Source: Doris montereyensis
Lineage: Eukaryota; Mollusca; Gastropoda; Nudibranchia; Dorididae
DNA length: 64,000 bases
Assembly: GCA_037039925.1 (NCBI GenBank)
Contig: JAXRKP010000276.1
Location: forward strand, 192,501-256,500
Direction: 5' to 3'
The notes beneath the pieces were generated by a model. The model did not search any database and was not told where the DNA came from. It was given only the letters and a program-made list of their open reading frames with translations. Made by a program: the position numbers and the translations under genes. Below, piece after piece: positions 1-14,212 of this stretch (its first letter is position 1; each line of letters begins with the position of its first letter).

Positions 1-1205
1 CTATAAGAAAAGTGAAATTAGGAAAAGCCCCAGGAGCAGATCAAGTTTATCCAGAAATGATTAAAAACCAAACTACAGACAAACTGCAATTTGTCAACAA
101 GCATGGAAATCCAAACAGGTGCCAGACGACTGAAAAAAAAGGGAAGGTTGTAACAATACATAAGAAAGGATCAACTATGGAATGCTCAAACTATATAGGG
201 ATATCATTACTTAGCGGACCAGGAAAAGTGTATGCCAGGATACTGGAAATGAGCCTAAGAAAAGAGTAGAGGATCAGATTGAAGAGCATCAGAGATGATT
301 TAGACCAGGAAGAAGTTTACAAGACCACATATTTACAATTAGACAAATAATAGAAACAATTCCTTGAAAGAAACATTGACTTGCACCTGTGTTTTATTGA
401 CTTAGAAACAGCATTTGACACTGTGAGGAGGGACGAACTATGTCATTCCTTAAAAGAACACAATGCAGAGCAAAATTTAATAGAAGCCATTATTTTTTTA
501 CAATAAACCAACATGTGCAGTGAGTAGCTGGAAATGTATCTGCAGAATTTCTGTAGAAGGAGTAAAACAGGGTTATAACCTAAGTCTTCTTTTGTTTATC
601 ACATTTATAGATTCAGTCGCAAAGGCATCCTCAAAAATGAAAAGAATGAATGTAGGTATGTGGAAGCTCAAACCAGTAAATATATCAATGCTTTTCATTT
701 TCCGATGATTTAGTTCTGTTTGGAAAATCAGAAAGTAACATTCAGTCGAATATCAACATTATGAACAATGAACCGAATAAATGAGGAATGAGACTAAATG
801 CAAAGAAAACCAAAACAATGCTAGAAACTAGGGAAGTTAAAACACAAAATCTTAAATTGAGCAGGATGAATTTAGAACAAGTTCAAAGCTACAATTACCT
901 ACGAGTAATGATTAACTCAGAGGGAAAACTAAGAGAAGAAATCAGCCAGAGAATCAAAAAGGCAAAGACAATATATAACTGTATAGGAAAGACAATTTAT
1001 ATGAAAACAAGAATTGTCAACAAAATCCAAAATGGCAGTATACAACACAGTTTATTATCCTACTCTCCTCTATGGCAGTGAAACCTGGACCTTAGACAGT
1101 AAGGAATACAGTAGAGTACAAGCAGCTGAAATGAAATATATAAGAAGAGTAGTAGGGAAAACTAAAAGAGATAAAATCAGAAACAATGATCAAACTGATG
1201 GATCG
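1..1205 (+). pseudogene. Decayed non-LTR (LINE) reverse transcriptase fragment
   Basis: Reverse transcriptase of a non-LTR retrotransposon, broken over several frames. Visible in order: a KAPGADQ block near base 27, a KKGS...NYIGISLLS block near 170-210, a FIDLETAFDTV block near 393-425 holding the first catalytic Asp, an SDDLVLFG block near 693-720 equivalent to the FADD box, LNAKKTKTM near 793, and LLYGSETWTL near 1057-1090 followed by an AAEMKYIRR...GKTKRDKIRN tail. These are family hallmarks of endonuclease-type LINEs. Stops and frame changes between blocks mean it cannot make an intact enzyme. The 5' part (endonuclease) lies outside the window. The clade cannot be assigned without a search. 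A separate endonuclease fragment near 54.7 kb may belong to the same broad group. Confidence 0.85.
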
Positions 1206-2102
1206 GGTTATGAACGACGAATCATGGAAAAGTGTGATCGTGCGTGGCCTCGCTTTAGGGAACGGGTTTCACTCTGCTTTCCCCACTTGACTTAAGAGTG
1301 AATGAGCATCCAGTTATAGGTAGAGAAATATCTTGTCAGTTAGACTGCTGTAACCCCCCTTCCCCAGGGAGTTGAGAAGGTCTTTGAGTGACATGGTCTG
1401 ATCAGGGATAAATGATGTACCGTCAGTCGATGAGTTTGCACTTGTACGGGGATGTCGACTTTAACAGAGGACGAATAAGGACATGACATAAATACTGATG
1501 CTCCATCGGAACAAATGACGAGACAATTACAAAGGAATAGACAAACAAATATTTGAGTACCATTTATTATTATAGATTCGAACCCGCGACCTCTGTGTCG
1601 GCACCCTTCGCCTCGTTATGAAAAGAGGGCATACTGCGAACCATGTAAACTATTCCATGAAACTTTGAAACAATGATCTAGTTAGCATGGTTGGACATGT
1701 CCCTTGCCTCACTGTTTTACACTAACATAGATACAAACGAATGAACAAATACAATTAAACCATGCAAGTAGGCCTGCATTGTGACCTTATTCCCGTCAAC
1801 GCGTTACGAGTTTGACCTACTGTATTGTTTAAATTGTACAATGTATTCCTATCCAGAACTTTGACCTTTCAATATGTACTGTAACAGGTTAGGTGTTGTA
1901 CAAGTGTACTGCGTTATGCGATGTCTAGTGACAGAATCCAGCAACACGTGGAAACAAAACATGTTGATTGACCTTACTTCTTTTTTCTTTAAAAAAAATT
2001 AAAAAAAATTAAAGTAGTACACCTTCAGTTAATCAAACAAGGATTAATGTACCGGTCTAGTTTTTAATTTTCCACAGGGTTAACTCTGATTTCATTTCAT
2101 CT
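1206..2102. other. Non-coding stretch, no gene seen
   Basis: No coding exon, RNA gene or tandem array is recognised. A short tRNA-like piece with a B-box-type motif (GATTCGAACCC) lies near 1574-1640 on the minus strand and resembles the arms of the palindrome at 23.5 kb. Confidence 0.5.
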
Positions 2103-2394
2103 TACTCACATTCACAACTAAGGTCATCTCTGGGATTTTAGTTGTATTTTACATTTTGCCCAGACTGCTCTGTAAACAGCCAAGGGATCGTTAACGTGCA
2201 CAGTGTTATGATCTGCAAACGGGACCTACTTTTTTATCGTCAGTCTCCGACGGGACGAGATGTCGACCCATCTACCTGGACTAGGGGCGGGGGAGGGAGA
2301 GGGGGAGGCTTAGATTTGACTTGAAAAAAAGCTCGAGAAAAGTTTTCAACCCACGACTTTTTGGTTGAAACGCCGACATCTTACCTCTGGACTA
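2103..2394 (-). repeat. SINE-like dispersed repeat, family A
   Basis: Reverse-orientation copy of a roughly 300-bp repeat seen about ten times here. In forward sense the consensus has a tRNA-like head (A-box-like TGGTCTAGAGG, B-box-like GGTTTGAGTCC), then a body with CCCATC..AGA..GACGATAAA and CACGTTAAAGATCCCTTGG, and a tail of CACCTTAGTTGTGGATGTG then AAATCAAATC. This copy has the body motifs and a degenerate head. It is transcribed by Pol III by family analogy; mobility now is unknown. Confidence 0.75.
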
Positions 2395-2564
2395 CTGTCT
2401 GCCTCCGCATGGTTGAGACAAATGGCATATTTTGTTTTTCATCAACAGTTGATATGTTCACGTCTATTCAACACGAAATATTTATGTCGATATTATTTCA
2501 TTTTTTTTGATTACTGTATTTCTGACTCGAGCCGTGCCCACGTCAACCCTTAGTGATAAGTATA

Positions 2565-3408
2565 TTCTGTACTTGTTCTCGTAGTTTGTAGGTTCTTGTT
2601 CTCATAGTTTGTAGGTTCTTGTTCTCATAGCTTGTAGGTTCTTGTTCTCATAGTTTGTAGGTTCTTGTTCTCATAGTTTGTAGGTTCTTGTTCTTTTGTA
2701 GGTTCTTGTTCTCATAGTTTGGTTCTTGTTCTCATAGTTTGTAGCTTCTTGTTCTCATTTCATAGCTTGTTCTCATAGTTTGTAGGTTCTTGTTCTCAGT
2801 TTGTAGTTTGTTTTCAGGTTCTTGTTCTCATAGTTTGTAGGTTCTTGTTCTCAGTTTTGTAGCTTCTTGTTCTCATAGTTTGTAGCTTCTTGTTCTCATA
2901 GTTTGTAGGTTCTTGTTCTCATAGTTTGTAGGTTCTTGTTCTCATAGCTTGTAGGCTCTTGTTCTCATAGTTTGTAGGTTCTTGTTCTCATAGTTTGTAG
3001 ATTGTTGTTCTCATAGTTTGTAGGTTCTTGTTCTCATAGTTTGTAGCTTCTTGTTCTCATAGTTTGTAGCTTTTGTTCTCATAGTTTGTAGGTTCTTGTT
3101 CTCATAGTTTGTAGGTTCTTGTTCTCATAGCTTGTAGGCTCTTGTTCTCATAGTTTGTAGATTGTTGTTCTCATAGTTTGTAGATTGTTGTTCTCATAGT
3201 TTGTAGATTCTTGTTCTCATAGTTTGTAGATTTTGTTCTCATTGTTTGAGGTTCTTGTTCTCATAGTTTGTAGATTCTTGTTCTCATTGTTTGTAGATTC
3301 ATAGTTTGTAGATTTGTTCTCATAGTTTGTAGATTCTTGTTCTCATAGTTTGTAGATTGTTGTTCTCATAGTTTGTAGATTCTTGTTCTCATAGTTTGTA
3401 GGCTTGAT
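2565..3408. repeat. 23-bp minisatellite
   Basis: About 35 tandem copies of a unit built on GTTCTTGTTCTCATAGTTTG plus TAG. Variants include GTAGATT-, GTAGCTT- and shortened units, with subtypes clustered along the array, as expected from local duplication. Confidence 0.95.
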
Positions 3409-3848
<440 letters not shown>

Positions 3849-3852
3849 TTTG

Positions 3853-4112
3853 GTAGGATTTCTTTAAATTTTGCTCCGTCGGCCCTGTAAACAGCCAAGG
3901 GATCTTCAAACGTGTACAGAGCGTTGCTATCTTCATACATGACCCTTTTATCGCCCGTCTCTGATGGGACTAGGTGTCGATCAACCTACCTGAACCAGGG
4001 GTAGATTTTGCTCGAAAAAAAATCTAGAAAATATTTCAAACGTTGGCAGGGCTTGAACCCGTTACTTTTTGGTCGAGACGCTGACACCTTGCCTCTGGAC
4101 TACCGAGTCCCT
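3853..4112 (-). repeat. SINE-like dispersed repeat, family A, truncated
   Basis: Contains the family A body (ACAGCCAAGGGATC, reverse sense) and a head-like end at 4045-4112 with CTTGCCTCTGGACTACCGAG. Its tail side abuts the GA run and its head abuts the next one, so the copy is sandwiched between two GA microsatellites. Confidence 0.7.
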
Positions 4113-4512
<400 letters not shown>

Positions 4513-4624
4513 AATTGACGTTAAGTAACACAATTCCTATATTATAACTATCCGCGTCGATCAACATTCGACATTCGTCTGTATGGCCACCCTGAGGTGC
4601 AAGACGTTCCGTTGGAAGAGCGGC

Positions 4625-4835
4625 TGACTTTACATGAGCCAGACACCTGTCCATTTCAACATGGGTTACCTATGCCAATCTAAGAGTAAGAATGTGTAGA
4701 CACCAGTCCATTTCAGCAATGGTAAGAAAGTATACCTGTCCATTTATGCCAATCTAAAAGTAAGAAAGTATAGACACCTGTCCATTTCAGCATGGGTTAC
4801 TTATGCCAATCTAAAGTAAGAATGTATATCAAGAT
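4625..4835. repeat. Degenerate tandem repeat, about 55-60 bp unit
   Basis: Three to four imperfect copies sharing CACCTGTCCATTTCAGCATG and TATGCCAATCTAAAAGTAAG, with internal deletions. Confidence 0.8.
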
Positions 4836-5440
4836 ACTCTCCGTACAACAGATCAATGCGACAGAAGAATTTACATTGTAAAAAGTTTTTTTTGTCAGTA
4901 TCAGTTTGTTGTGAACTGGCAAACCGTTGCAGGCTTCTGATTGATTGTGTGTTGTTCGTCGTCTGATTGTGTCCCATGTGTCCTACATGAGTGAGTGAGT
5001 GAGTGGGAGAGTGCGTGATATGCTGTTACATTTGTTTTTCACTGTAAACGTTGTCAGAAATAAGCTGTGGTCAAACAAGAAATGACGACTTCTTTTCTCT
5101 TTGAAATGTGATTTAAATGTATAGATTTCTAGATAAGAGGAAAAAGCAGAAACTGCAACATTGGTATTCTCTTGAAAACGCTCTGTTTATGGACATTTTT
5201 TGAAATATTGTTTTAGAACCATCTGAAGTTTATTATGAGTGCTTTTTGTTGGTTTGAAAACTCTTAAAGTTTTTAATTTTCTGTTTCAATATTTCTCTAA
5301 AAAGGCTGAGAAATGCCAATTAGTCTGTTTGGATATTGCTCTGAAAATGACGTAGGCTTACTATATTAATGGTCCTTTCTTGATACAATGCATTACCATG
5401 AAAGCCATGTATTGATAAAGATGTATTTAAGATGGAGGTT
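4836..5440. other. Non-coding stretch, no gene seen
   Basis: AT-rich sequence with a short GAGT run near 4990. No coding or RNA signal recognised. Confidence 0.5.
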
Positions 5441-5700
5441 TAGGCAGCATCTCCGCACAAGTGCAGGTTCACCAACTGTACATCAATAATTTATCCCCCA
5501 GCAGGTCATTTCATTCAAAGTCATTCTAAACTCCATGGGAGCATACAATTCAACATCCTATTAGGATTCGTACTAACAATCTGACACAATATTTCTCTAT
5601 CTATAGCTGGTACTCATTCACGCCTGAGTCAAGTGAGGAAAGTCGAGTAAGGAACCATTCCTAAGAGCAAGCTGTTGTAAAATAAACACCTGGGCCAGTC
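5441..5700 (+). repeat. Dispersed repeat, family D
   Basis: About 230 bp shared with 51355-51565 and, in part, 20120-20232. Shared landmarks are AAGTGCAGGTTCACCAACTG, CCAGCAGG.CATTTCATTC and CTATAGCTGG.TACTCATTCA. All three copies point the same way. Origin not recognised. Confidence 0.75.
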
Positions 5701-5776
5701 ATAGGTTTTGGACCAGTGTCGTTGTGATTACAAACTTACAACACAAAGTGTTTGCCATAGCACCTCCATTGTGTCC

Positions 5777-8700
5777 AAACATCTTTTTGAATATTGCAAT
5801 GCAAGCCATGTGCTGTGTCATTTGATGTTTTTAAAATAATGCCATGAAAGCCTGGCACTGTGTCATTGGATGTTTTTGAATAATGCAAGGAAAGCCTTGC
5901 ACTGTGTCATTGGTTTTTAAAAATAATGCCATGAAAGCCTTGCACTGTGTCATTGGATGTTTTTGAATAATACCATGAAAGCCTTGCACTGTGTCATTGG
6001 GTGTTTTTGAATAATGCAAGGAAAGTCTTGCACTGTGTCATTGGATGTTTTTGAATAATGCAAGAAAGCCTTGCACTGTGTCATTGGGTGTTTTTGAATA
6101 ATGCCATGAAAGCCTTGCACTGTGTCATTGGGTGTTTTTGAATAATGCCATGAAAGCCTTGCACTGTGTCATTGGATGTTTTTGAATAATACCATGAAAG
6201 CCTTGCACTGTGTCTTTGGGTGTTTTGAATATTGCCATGAAAGCCTTGCACTGTGTCATTGACTCCTTTTGAATAATGCCATTAAACCCTTGCACTGTGT
6301 CATTGTATTGGATGTTTTTAAATAAAGCCAGGAAAGCCTTGCACTGTGTCATTGGACCTGTTTTAATAATGTCATGAAAGCCTTGCACTGTGCCATTGGA
6401 TGTCTTTGAATAATGTCATGAAAGCCTTGCACTGTGTCATTGGATGTCTTTGAATAATGTCATGAAAGCCTTGCACTGTGTCATTGGATGTCTTTGAATA
6501 ATGTCATGAAAGTCTTGCACTGTGTTATTGGATGTTTTTGAATAATGCCATGAAAGCCTTGCACTGTGTCATTGGATGTCTTTGAATAATGTCATGAAAG
6601 CCTTGCACTGTGTCATTGGATGTCTTTGAATAATGTCATGAAAGCCTTGCCCTGTGTCATTGGATATCTTTGAATAATGTCGTGAAAGCCTTGCACTGTG
6701 TCATTGGATGTATTTGAATAATGTCATGAAAGTCTTGCACTGTGTTATTGGATGTTTTTGAATAATGCCCTGAGAGAATGAGAGACTTGCACTGTGTCAT
6801 TGAATGTTTTTGAATAATGCCCTGAGAGGATGAGAAACTTGCACTGTGTCATTGAATGTTTTTGAATGATGCCATGAAAGCTGTGCACTGTGTTATTTGG
6901 ATCTTTTTTAATATTGTCATGAAAGCCTTGCACTGTTTCATTGGACCTTTTTTTAATAATGCATAAAAAGCCTTGCACTGTTTCATTGGACCTGTTTTAA
7001 TTATGCATAAAAACCTTGCACTGTTTCATTGGACCTGTTTTAATTATGCCATAAAAGCCTTGCACTGTTTCATTGGACCTTTATTGATTCTGCCATAAAC
7101 GCCTTGCACTGTTTCATTGGACCTTTATTGATTCTGCCATAAAAAGCCTTGCACTGTTTCATTGGACCTTTATTGATTCTGCCATAAAAGCCTTGCACTG
7201 TTTCATTGGACCTTTTTTAAATATGCCAGGAAAGCCTTGCACTGTTTCATTGGACCTTTTTTAATTATGCCATAAAAGCCTTGCACTGTGTTATTGCACC
7301 TTTTTGAATAATGCATAAAAAGCCTTGCACTGTTTCATTGGACTTTTTTTTAATAATGCATGAAAAGCCTTGCACTGTTTCATTGGACCTTTTTTAATTC
7401 TGCCATAAAAGCCTTGCACTGTTTCATTGGACCTTTTTTAATTCTGCCATAAAAGCCTTGCACTGTTTCATTGAACCCGTTTTAATAATGCCATAAAAGC
7501 CTTGCACTGTGTCATTGAACCCGTTTTAATAATTCCATGAAAGCCTAGCGCTGTGTTATTGGATGTTTTGAATAATGCCATTCAAGATGTGCACTGTGTC
7601 ATTGGATCTTTTGAATAATGCCATTGAAGATGTACACTGTGTCATTGGAACTTTTTGAATAATGCCATTAAAGATGTACACTGTGTCATTGGAACTTTTG
7701 AATAATGCCATTAAAGATGTGTACTGTGTCATGGGATCTTTTTGAATAATGCCATTCAAGATGTGCACTGTGTCATTGGATCTTTTGAATAATGCCATTG
7801 AAGATGTACACTGTGTCATTGGATCTTTTTGAATAATGCCATTCAAGATGTGCACTGTGTCATTGGATCTTTTTGAATAATGCCATTAAAGATATGCACT
7901 GTGTCATTGGACCTTTTTGAATAATGCCATTAAAGATATGCACGATGTTATTGGACCTTGTTGAATAATGCCATTAAAGATATGCACGATGTTATTGGAC
8001 CTTTTTGAATAATGCCATTAAAGATATGCACGATGTTATTGGACCTTTTTGAATAATGCCATTAAAGATATGCACGATGTTATTGGACCTTGTTGAATAA
8101 TGCCATTAAAGATATGCACGATGTTATTGGATCTTTTTGAATAATGCCATTAAAGATATTGCACGATGTTATTGGACCTTGTTGAATAATGCCATGAAAG
8201 CCCTACTTGAACTGTGTCATTGGACCTTTTTGAATAGTGCCATTAAAGAGGTGTACTGTGTCATTGGATCTTTGTAAATAATGCCATTAAAACCTTTTGA
8301 ATAATGCCATCAAATTGTTTTTAAAATAATGCCTAAAGCCTTGAACTGTGTCATTGGACCTTTTTGAATAATGCCATTAAAGATTGCACTGTGTCATTGA
8401 ACCTTTTTGAATAATGCCATTAAAGATGTGCACTGTGTCATTGAACCTTTTGAATAATGCCATGAAAGCCTTGAACTGTGTCATTGAACCTTTTGAATAA
8501 TGCCATGAAAGCCATTTGAACTGTGTCATTGGACCTTTTTGAATAATGCCATTAAAGATGTGCACTGTGTCATTGGACCTTTTTGAATAATGCCATTAAA
8601 GCCCTGCACTGTGTCATTGGACCTTTTTGAATAATGCCATTAAAGATGTGCACTGTGTCATTGGACCTTTTTGAATAATGCCATTAAAGATCTGTGTCAT

Positions 8701-9545
8701 TGGGTTTTTAAAATATCGTCATGAAAGCCATTTACTCTATCCTTGAATTGTTTTGAATAATTCCCTAAAAGCAATACACTGTGTCAACGCATCTTTTTAA
8801 ATATATCGCCATGAAAGCCATTTACTCTGTCATTGGACCTTTTGAATATCGCCATGAAAGCCATTTACTCTGTTATTGGATCTTTTTTAATAATGCCTTG
8901 AAAGTCATTTACTCTGTGATTGGATATTTTTGAATAATGCCCTAAAGGCCATGTACTGTGTCATCAGATCTTTTTGAATAATTCCTTGAAAGCCATTTAC
9001 TGTGTCATTGAATATTTGTGAATAATGCCCTGAAAGCCATTTACTCTTTCATTGGACCTTTTTAAATAATGCCCTGAAAGCCATTTACTATATCATTGGA
9101 CCTTTTTAAATAATACCCTGAAAGCCATTTACTCTATCATTGGACCTTTTAAATAATGCCCTGAAAGCCATTTACTATATCATTGGACCTTTTTAAATAA
9201 TGCCCTGAAAGCCATTTACTCTATCATTGGACCTTTTTTTTATAATGCCCTGAAAGCCATTTACTCTATGATTGGACCTTTTTAAATAATGCCCTGAAAG
9301 CCATTTACTCTATCATTGGACCTTTTTGAATAATGCCCTGAAAGCCATTTACTCTATCATTGAACCTTTTTGAATAATGCCCTGAGAGTCATGTACTTTG
9401 TCATGTCATTGGACCTTTTTTTATAATGCCCTGAAAGCCATTTACTCTGTCGCTGGATTTTATTCAATATTGCCCTAAAAGACGCGTGCTGTGTCACTTG
9501 ACCTTTCTGAATAATACCACGAAAACCATGTATTCTTACTTTCGT
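5777..9545. repeat. Satellite array, about 47-bp monomer
   Basis: Roughly 80 head-to-tail monomers of about 45-48 bp, built on TTTTTGAATAATGCC then ATGAAAGCCTTGCACTG and TGTCATTGGA. Subtypes are zoned: GCCTTGCACTGTGTC units to about 6.9 kb, GCACTGTTTCATTGGACC units to 7.5 kb, AAGATGTGCAC units to 7.9 kb, TATGCACGATGTTATTGG units to 8.2 kb, mixed units to 8.7 kb, then GCCATTTACTCTATCATTGG units to 9.4 kb. Divergence rises at both edges. Minus-strand open frames of 62-99 codons arise because the monomers lack stops in some frames; they are not genes. Confidence 0.97.
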
Positions 9546-9638
9546 AATTGATCCCTTTTTGTGTTGCCCTAAAAAGCCAGGTACTGTGTCAATAGATCCT
9601 TATTGATACCACCTAACACGTCCTGTTCTGTGTCAATG

Positions 9639-9816
9639 GTCGGTATCGCCTTAGATCTACATCTAGGGTGAGACGGAAGAAATATATCCAAAAAATCCCT
9701 TTCCCTGAACGCCCTACCCCACGCCATGACGGGTGAGGGCGTGTATGGTAGGGGATTGTGAATAGATTTCTTCCCTTCCGTCACACCTCTAGATGTAGAT
9801 CTAAGCCGATACCGAC
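9639..9816. mobile_element. Small foldback (inverted-repeat) element
   Basis: Two arms of about 43 bp pair as an imperfect inverted repeat. The left arm starts GTCGGTATCGCCTTAGATCT, and the right arm ends with its near complement TAGATCTAAGCCGATACCG then AC. About 90 bp of GC-richer loop separate them. The size and shape fit a foldback MITE. It lies just outside the satellite. No clear target duplication was identified. Confidence 0.75.
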
Positions 9817-10670
9817 AACGAGCACAAATCTGACCCACTTTCTTTTACGTCGCTAAACCGTAAACTTACATTTTTAAGTATTGCCATGACACTGATCGAT
9901 TAGATCAAGCCGTCTCCGTCAGAAAGATGAATGACTTTTTGCTAAACACCGACAGAGCCCGCCGGCCACCACAAGCAGGCTTAAGACCAGGCTAAAAAAA
10001 CACCAACCCCGTTGACTTATTATTAATATTAGTGTTGCTTTAGTTGTGAATGAAACAAGCAGCCATTTTTGTGTGTGTATAGAATATACTTAGCCTATCA
10101 TATCAATCAAAAACGTTAAAAGATGTCAAGGTATTAGTATTAGGTGATCACGAGAGATTTATTCTATTGTCCAGTAACCTCGCATGCATGCAACCTGACC
10201 AAATTACTCTCGATAGCAAAATTATTTTGAGACGAAGCACTACTAGAGAAATCGTTAGGTTGGCTAAATTAGCATTTATTTTATTGGTTTGATATGGATG
10301 TGTCCGAATACGTTGACATTATACTGGCATCATGCGCTCGGAGACAAGCCTTCTTACCGCGCGGACGAGTACAGGGTACGCATTTACTAGCGTAGAATGG
10401 TGATGTGACTGTGACTGTGACGTCTATGGCCGACTACGGTACGGCTCACAGTTGAGTTTAGCGTGGGTAGTTATGTAATCAAAGCAGCCAAAGAGCGGTG
10501 CTGTTATCATACGTAATTATCGTTACAATTATGATGAAAACGAGATTTTTGTCATCCGCGTTTTCATTAAACTGTGGTCAATATTCAATTGACTGTTAAA
10601 TCCAATACATAAGATAAGCAAACTTACGCTCAGAAAGAAAATTTAAGCAGCACCTAATATATTAGATAAT
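9817..10670. other. Non-coding stretch, no gene seen
   Basis: No exon with protein similarity, tandem repeat or recognised mobile element. Confidence 0.5.
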
Positions 10671-10837
<167 letters not shown>

Positions 10838-10855
10838 AATCCATTCCTCTTGCTT

Positions 10856-11488
<633 letters not shown>

Positions 11489-11654
11489 TTAAGGGTGTGT
11501 GGTACGTTTAAGCTCTGTTCAGAACCCTTGAAACGGAGACTCAAAGCTTATGACCTCAGCTGGCTAGGGGCCAGTTGTGGGTCCCTGCGGCTTGACCTGT
11601 CTGTCGGCGATCGGGACGGCTCCCTTTCTCTCCAATTTGGATTGAAAGAATGAG

Positions 11655-11845
11655 CAATGTTCTCTGTAAGCCGTGCACGTGTGCGCGCACACCATGGAGT
11701 AAAGGTGCGCACAGTTGAGATATGTCTGTCTGCACACACTAATGAAAACCAACAGCCACGCACAGAATACAAAGAAACAAATTTTTATTTGCACACAATT
11801 GGGATTTTTTCGTCAAACCAAAAATGCACGCATACAGACTAAAAC
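11655..11845. repeat. Dispersed repeat, family G
   Basis: Shares with 44640-44830 the blocks CAATGTTC.CTCTAAGC, GTGCAC.., TGCACA..ATTGGGATTTTTT and GCA.ACAGA.TA. Two diverged copies of an unrecognised repeat. Confidence 0.6.
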
Positions 11846-12153
11846 AAAATGAAAAAGAAGAAGAGAGAATATTGATCAGGGCAGTTTTTTTTTGTGCTAA
11901 CTCCGTTACATTTACATGCATAGATCTACGAGGAAATGGGGGTAAAAAGAGGAATTAATGTTCTTGACTGATCTTCTCTTCTCGATTGCATGGAAAGAGG
12001 GCCAAAGTTTTCACTTGACCTGAGTCGGCTTCAATTCGTGAAAGAGAATTTCCGGTGGTTATCGATTTCATTCAGGTTGCAGAAGATCGTCTGTGTCCAT
12101 ATAGTGCATTCATTGCACTATTGTCCTATCTGTAGTTTGATTGTTATCTCGTG

Positions 12154-12262
12154 TAGTGGGACATAGTGGTCCAGAGGCATTGTGTCTGCCTTTAAGCAGA
12201 TCTTGGGTTCAAACTCCGACAGGTTGAAAAGTCTTATCGAGTTTTTCGGGTAAATTATATTT
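12154..12262 (+). repeat. SINE-like repeat family A, head fragment
   Basis: tRNA-like head with ATAGTGGTCCAGAGG and GGGTTCAAACTCC, followed by GGTTGAAAAGTCTTATCGAG. The body is missing. Confidence 0.7.
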
Positions 12263-13692
12263 CAATTGTGTATCTGGGTGATATAGGATTGAAAATGTAT
12301 AATCTTTCCAGAGACTGATCCGAAAACTATTTTCAAATATATATTTTTTTTGTGGCTGTATCACCACCAAACTAGATTACTAAATAATCTAATAGGATAG
12401 GGAAAAGAAGAAATTTGATAGGATACTGAAACACGTGATTAAACTGATAAATAATGTAGAACCGGAAAACTTTGAAGATCTGTATGAGAATCAATGCAAG
12501 ATCAAACTTATGAGTATACTTAGAGACAACACCCATCCTCTTTCCCCATACCCAGAACAAGTAGTAGAAGCGGTCAGCTTATCTTATACATTTGAAATCC
12601 CGCACTGAGAGGTATTTTAGATCTTTTCTTTCAAGGGCCATACGAAATTTTGACCATGCTTAACCATGAAAGCATAATGACCTTTTACTTTCAATGTTTA
12701 AGAAATGGAAATATGAAGAATGAATGATTTATGATAAGTTGATGAATGTGTATAAAGCTAATCTGATTTGTCTTTAATTATTATTTATGTATATTGTTTC
12801 ACCGCACTATCTATTTACTCACATTTGTATCTTTATACATGTATATATTTCTAAAAAAAATATATACATTTAATGATTACCTTAAGTTAAATTTGTATTT
12901 AATTCAAATACATTGATGTATTCTGTTATATTTCAAACGGACACTGTGATAGCATATACTATAATTCCCTTTTTTGAAGGATTGATAACGAGGATTGAAT
13001 TGAATTAAATATCAATACATTTTTAACACATTGACTATGTGATTATAATATCTCTCTACATAAAACTGAACCTATCTAGCTTTGACCACTTATAGTAGTT
13101 ATAGCTCAGGAACTATTGTTTCCACGACCTCCATATTTCGCTTGTAAATTTCAAATAGCCTGCTTTAGGTTCTAAGCGAATAAATTCTAGGATGAAATCA
13201 TTATTTTAATTGATTGGAAAAATAGTGTTTTGTCTGTGATCAACGAATCTTTTTATTCTTATTCATTGTTACTCAGTCCTTCATATCCGGTCATTAGGTC
13301 TGCATTGAAAAGCCCAGCTAACTTAAATATCGAATACTGTACCGGTACTTGATACCATGCCCGGTAACCTAATGTGTAGTTTATCGTTGAAACAAAAAAC
13401 AAAAAAATATGGTAAAAGAGTAATCATTATCATCATTGTCGACGGGCATGCTTGTTTACAAATATTTACGACCGTGTTTGATTTATTGAACTATTAAATT
13501 TATTATTCCACCCAGACAGTTGTTAATGATATCACAATATCAGTCAGTTAACGAACCACGAGATCCCCGCCATGCGGGCGGATAGGATTTCCTTGAAACA
13601 GATAGGCTGTTACACGTACTGGTACTACTAATGTTACTCGTTGATACCATTGATGGCAACATCGATCTGGCATCGCGTTACTCGATTGGTTT
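12263..13692. other. Non-coding stretch, no gene seen
   Basis: AT-rich sequence without recognised exons or repeats. Confidence 0.5.
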
Positions 13693-14115
13693 TACCAACA
13701 TCCACAACTAAGATAATCCTGGTGTTGTGGTAGGATTTCTAATTTTGCCCTGTAAACAGCCAAGGGATCTGTAACGGGCACATAGTGTTGTGGTCTGCAC
13801 ACGGGGCCTCCTACTTATCGCCCGTCTCCGATGGGACGAAGTGTCAATCCACTCATCTGGATCAGGGGCGGCGGGTGGGGGAGGGGTAGAAACTCGTGAA
13901 AAATCGAGAACAATTTGCAACTGTCGGGACTTTTGGTTGAGAGGCGGACACCTTGCCTCTGGACACCGAGTTCCCCTACCTGGACCAGGGGGGAGGAGGG
14001 TGTGGGGTAATTTTTACCCGAAAAAAATTCGCGAAAATTTTACAACATTAGGTACTTGAGGTTTTTTTTTTTAGTTTGGAGACCGACGACACTTTGCCTG
14101 TGGACTACCGAGTCC
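13693..14115 (-). repeat. Two adjacent family A SINE-like copies
   Basis: A near full-length reverse copy spans 13693-13974. A second, partial copy (from CCTACCTGGACCAGG to the head, 13975-14115) follows directly, so the head end is duplicated in tandem. Confidence 0.75.
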
Positions 14116-14212
14116 TTAGCTCCGAGACAACTCTACCTTGACCCTACGACAGTTGATAACGTCCATCATCACGCTTCAAAGGTCAAACCAAGCGTGCCAC
14201 TCCTGCCACTCC

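Noticed and set aside
5831..8565. Minus-strand frames such as HGIIQKHPMTQCKAFMALF as a repeat protein
   Set aside because: They follow satellite monomers of variable length with frequent frame changes, no start context and no splice logic.
5777..9545. CRISPR-like array of regular repeats
   Set aside because: The repeats are contiguous and diverged with no unique spacers, and the genome is clearly animal.
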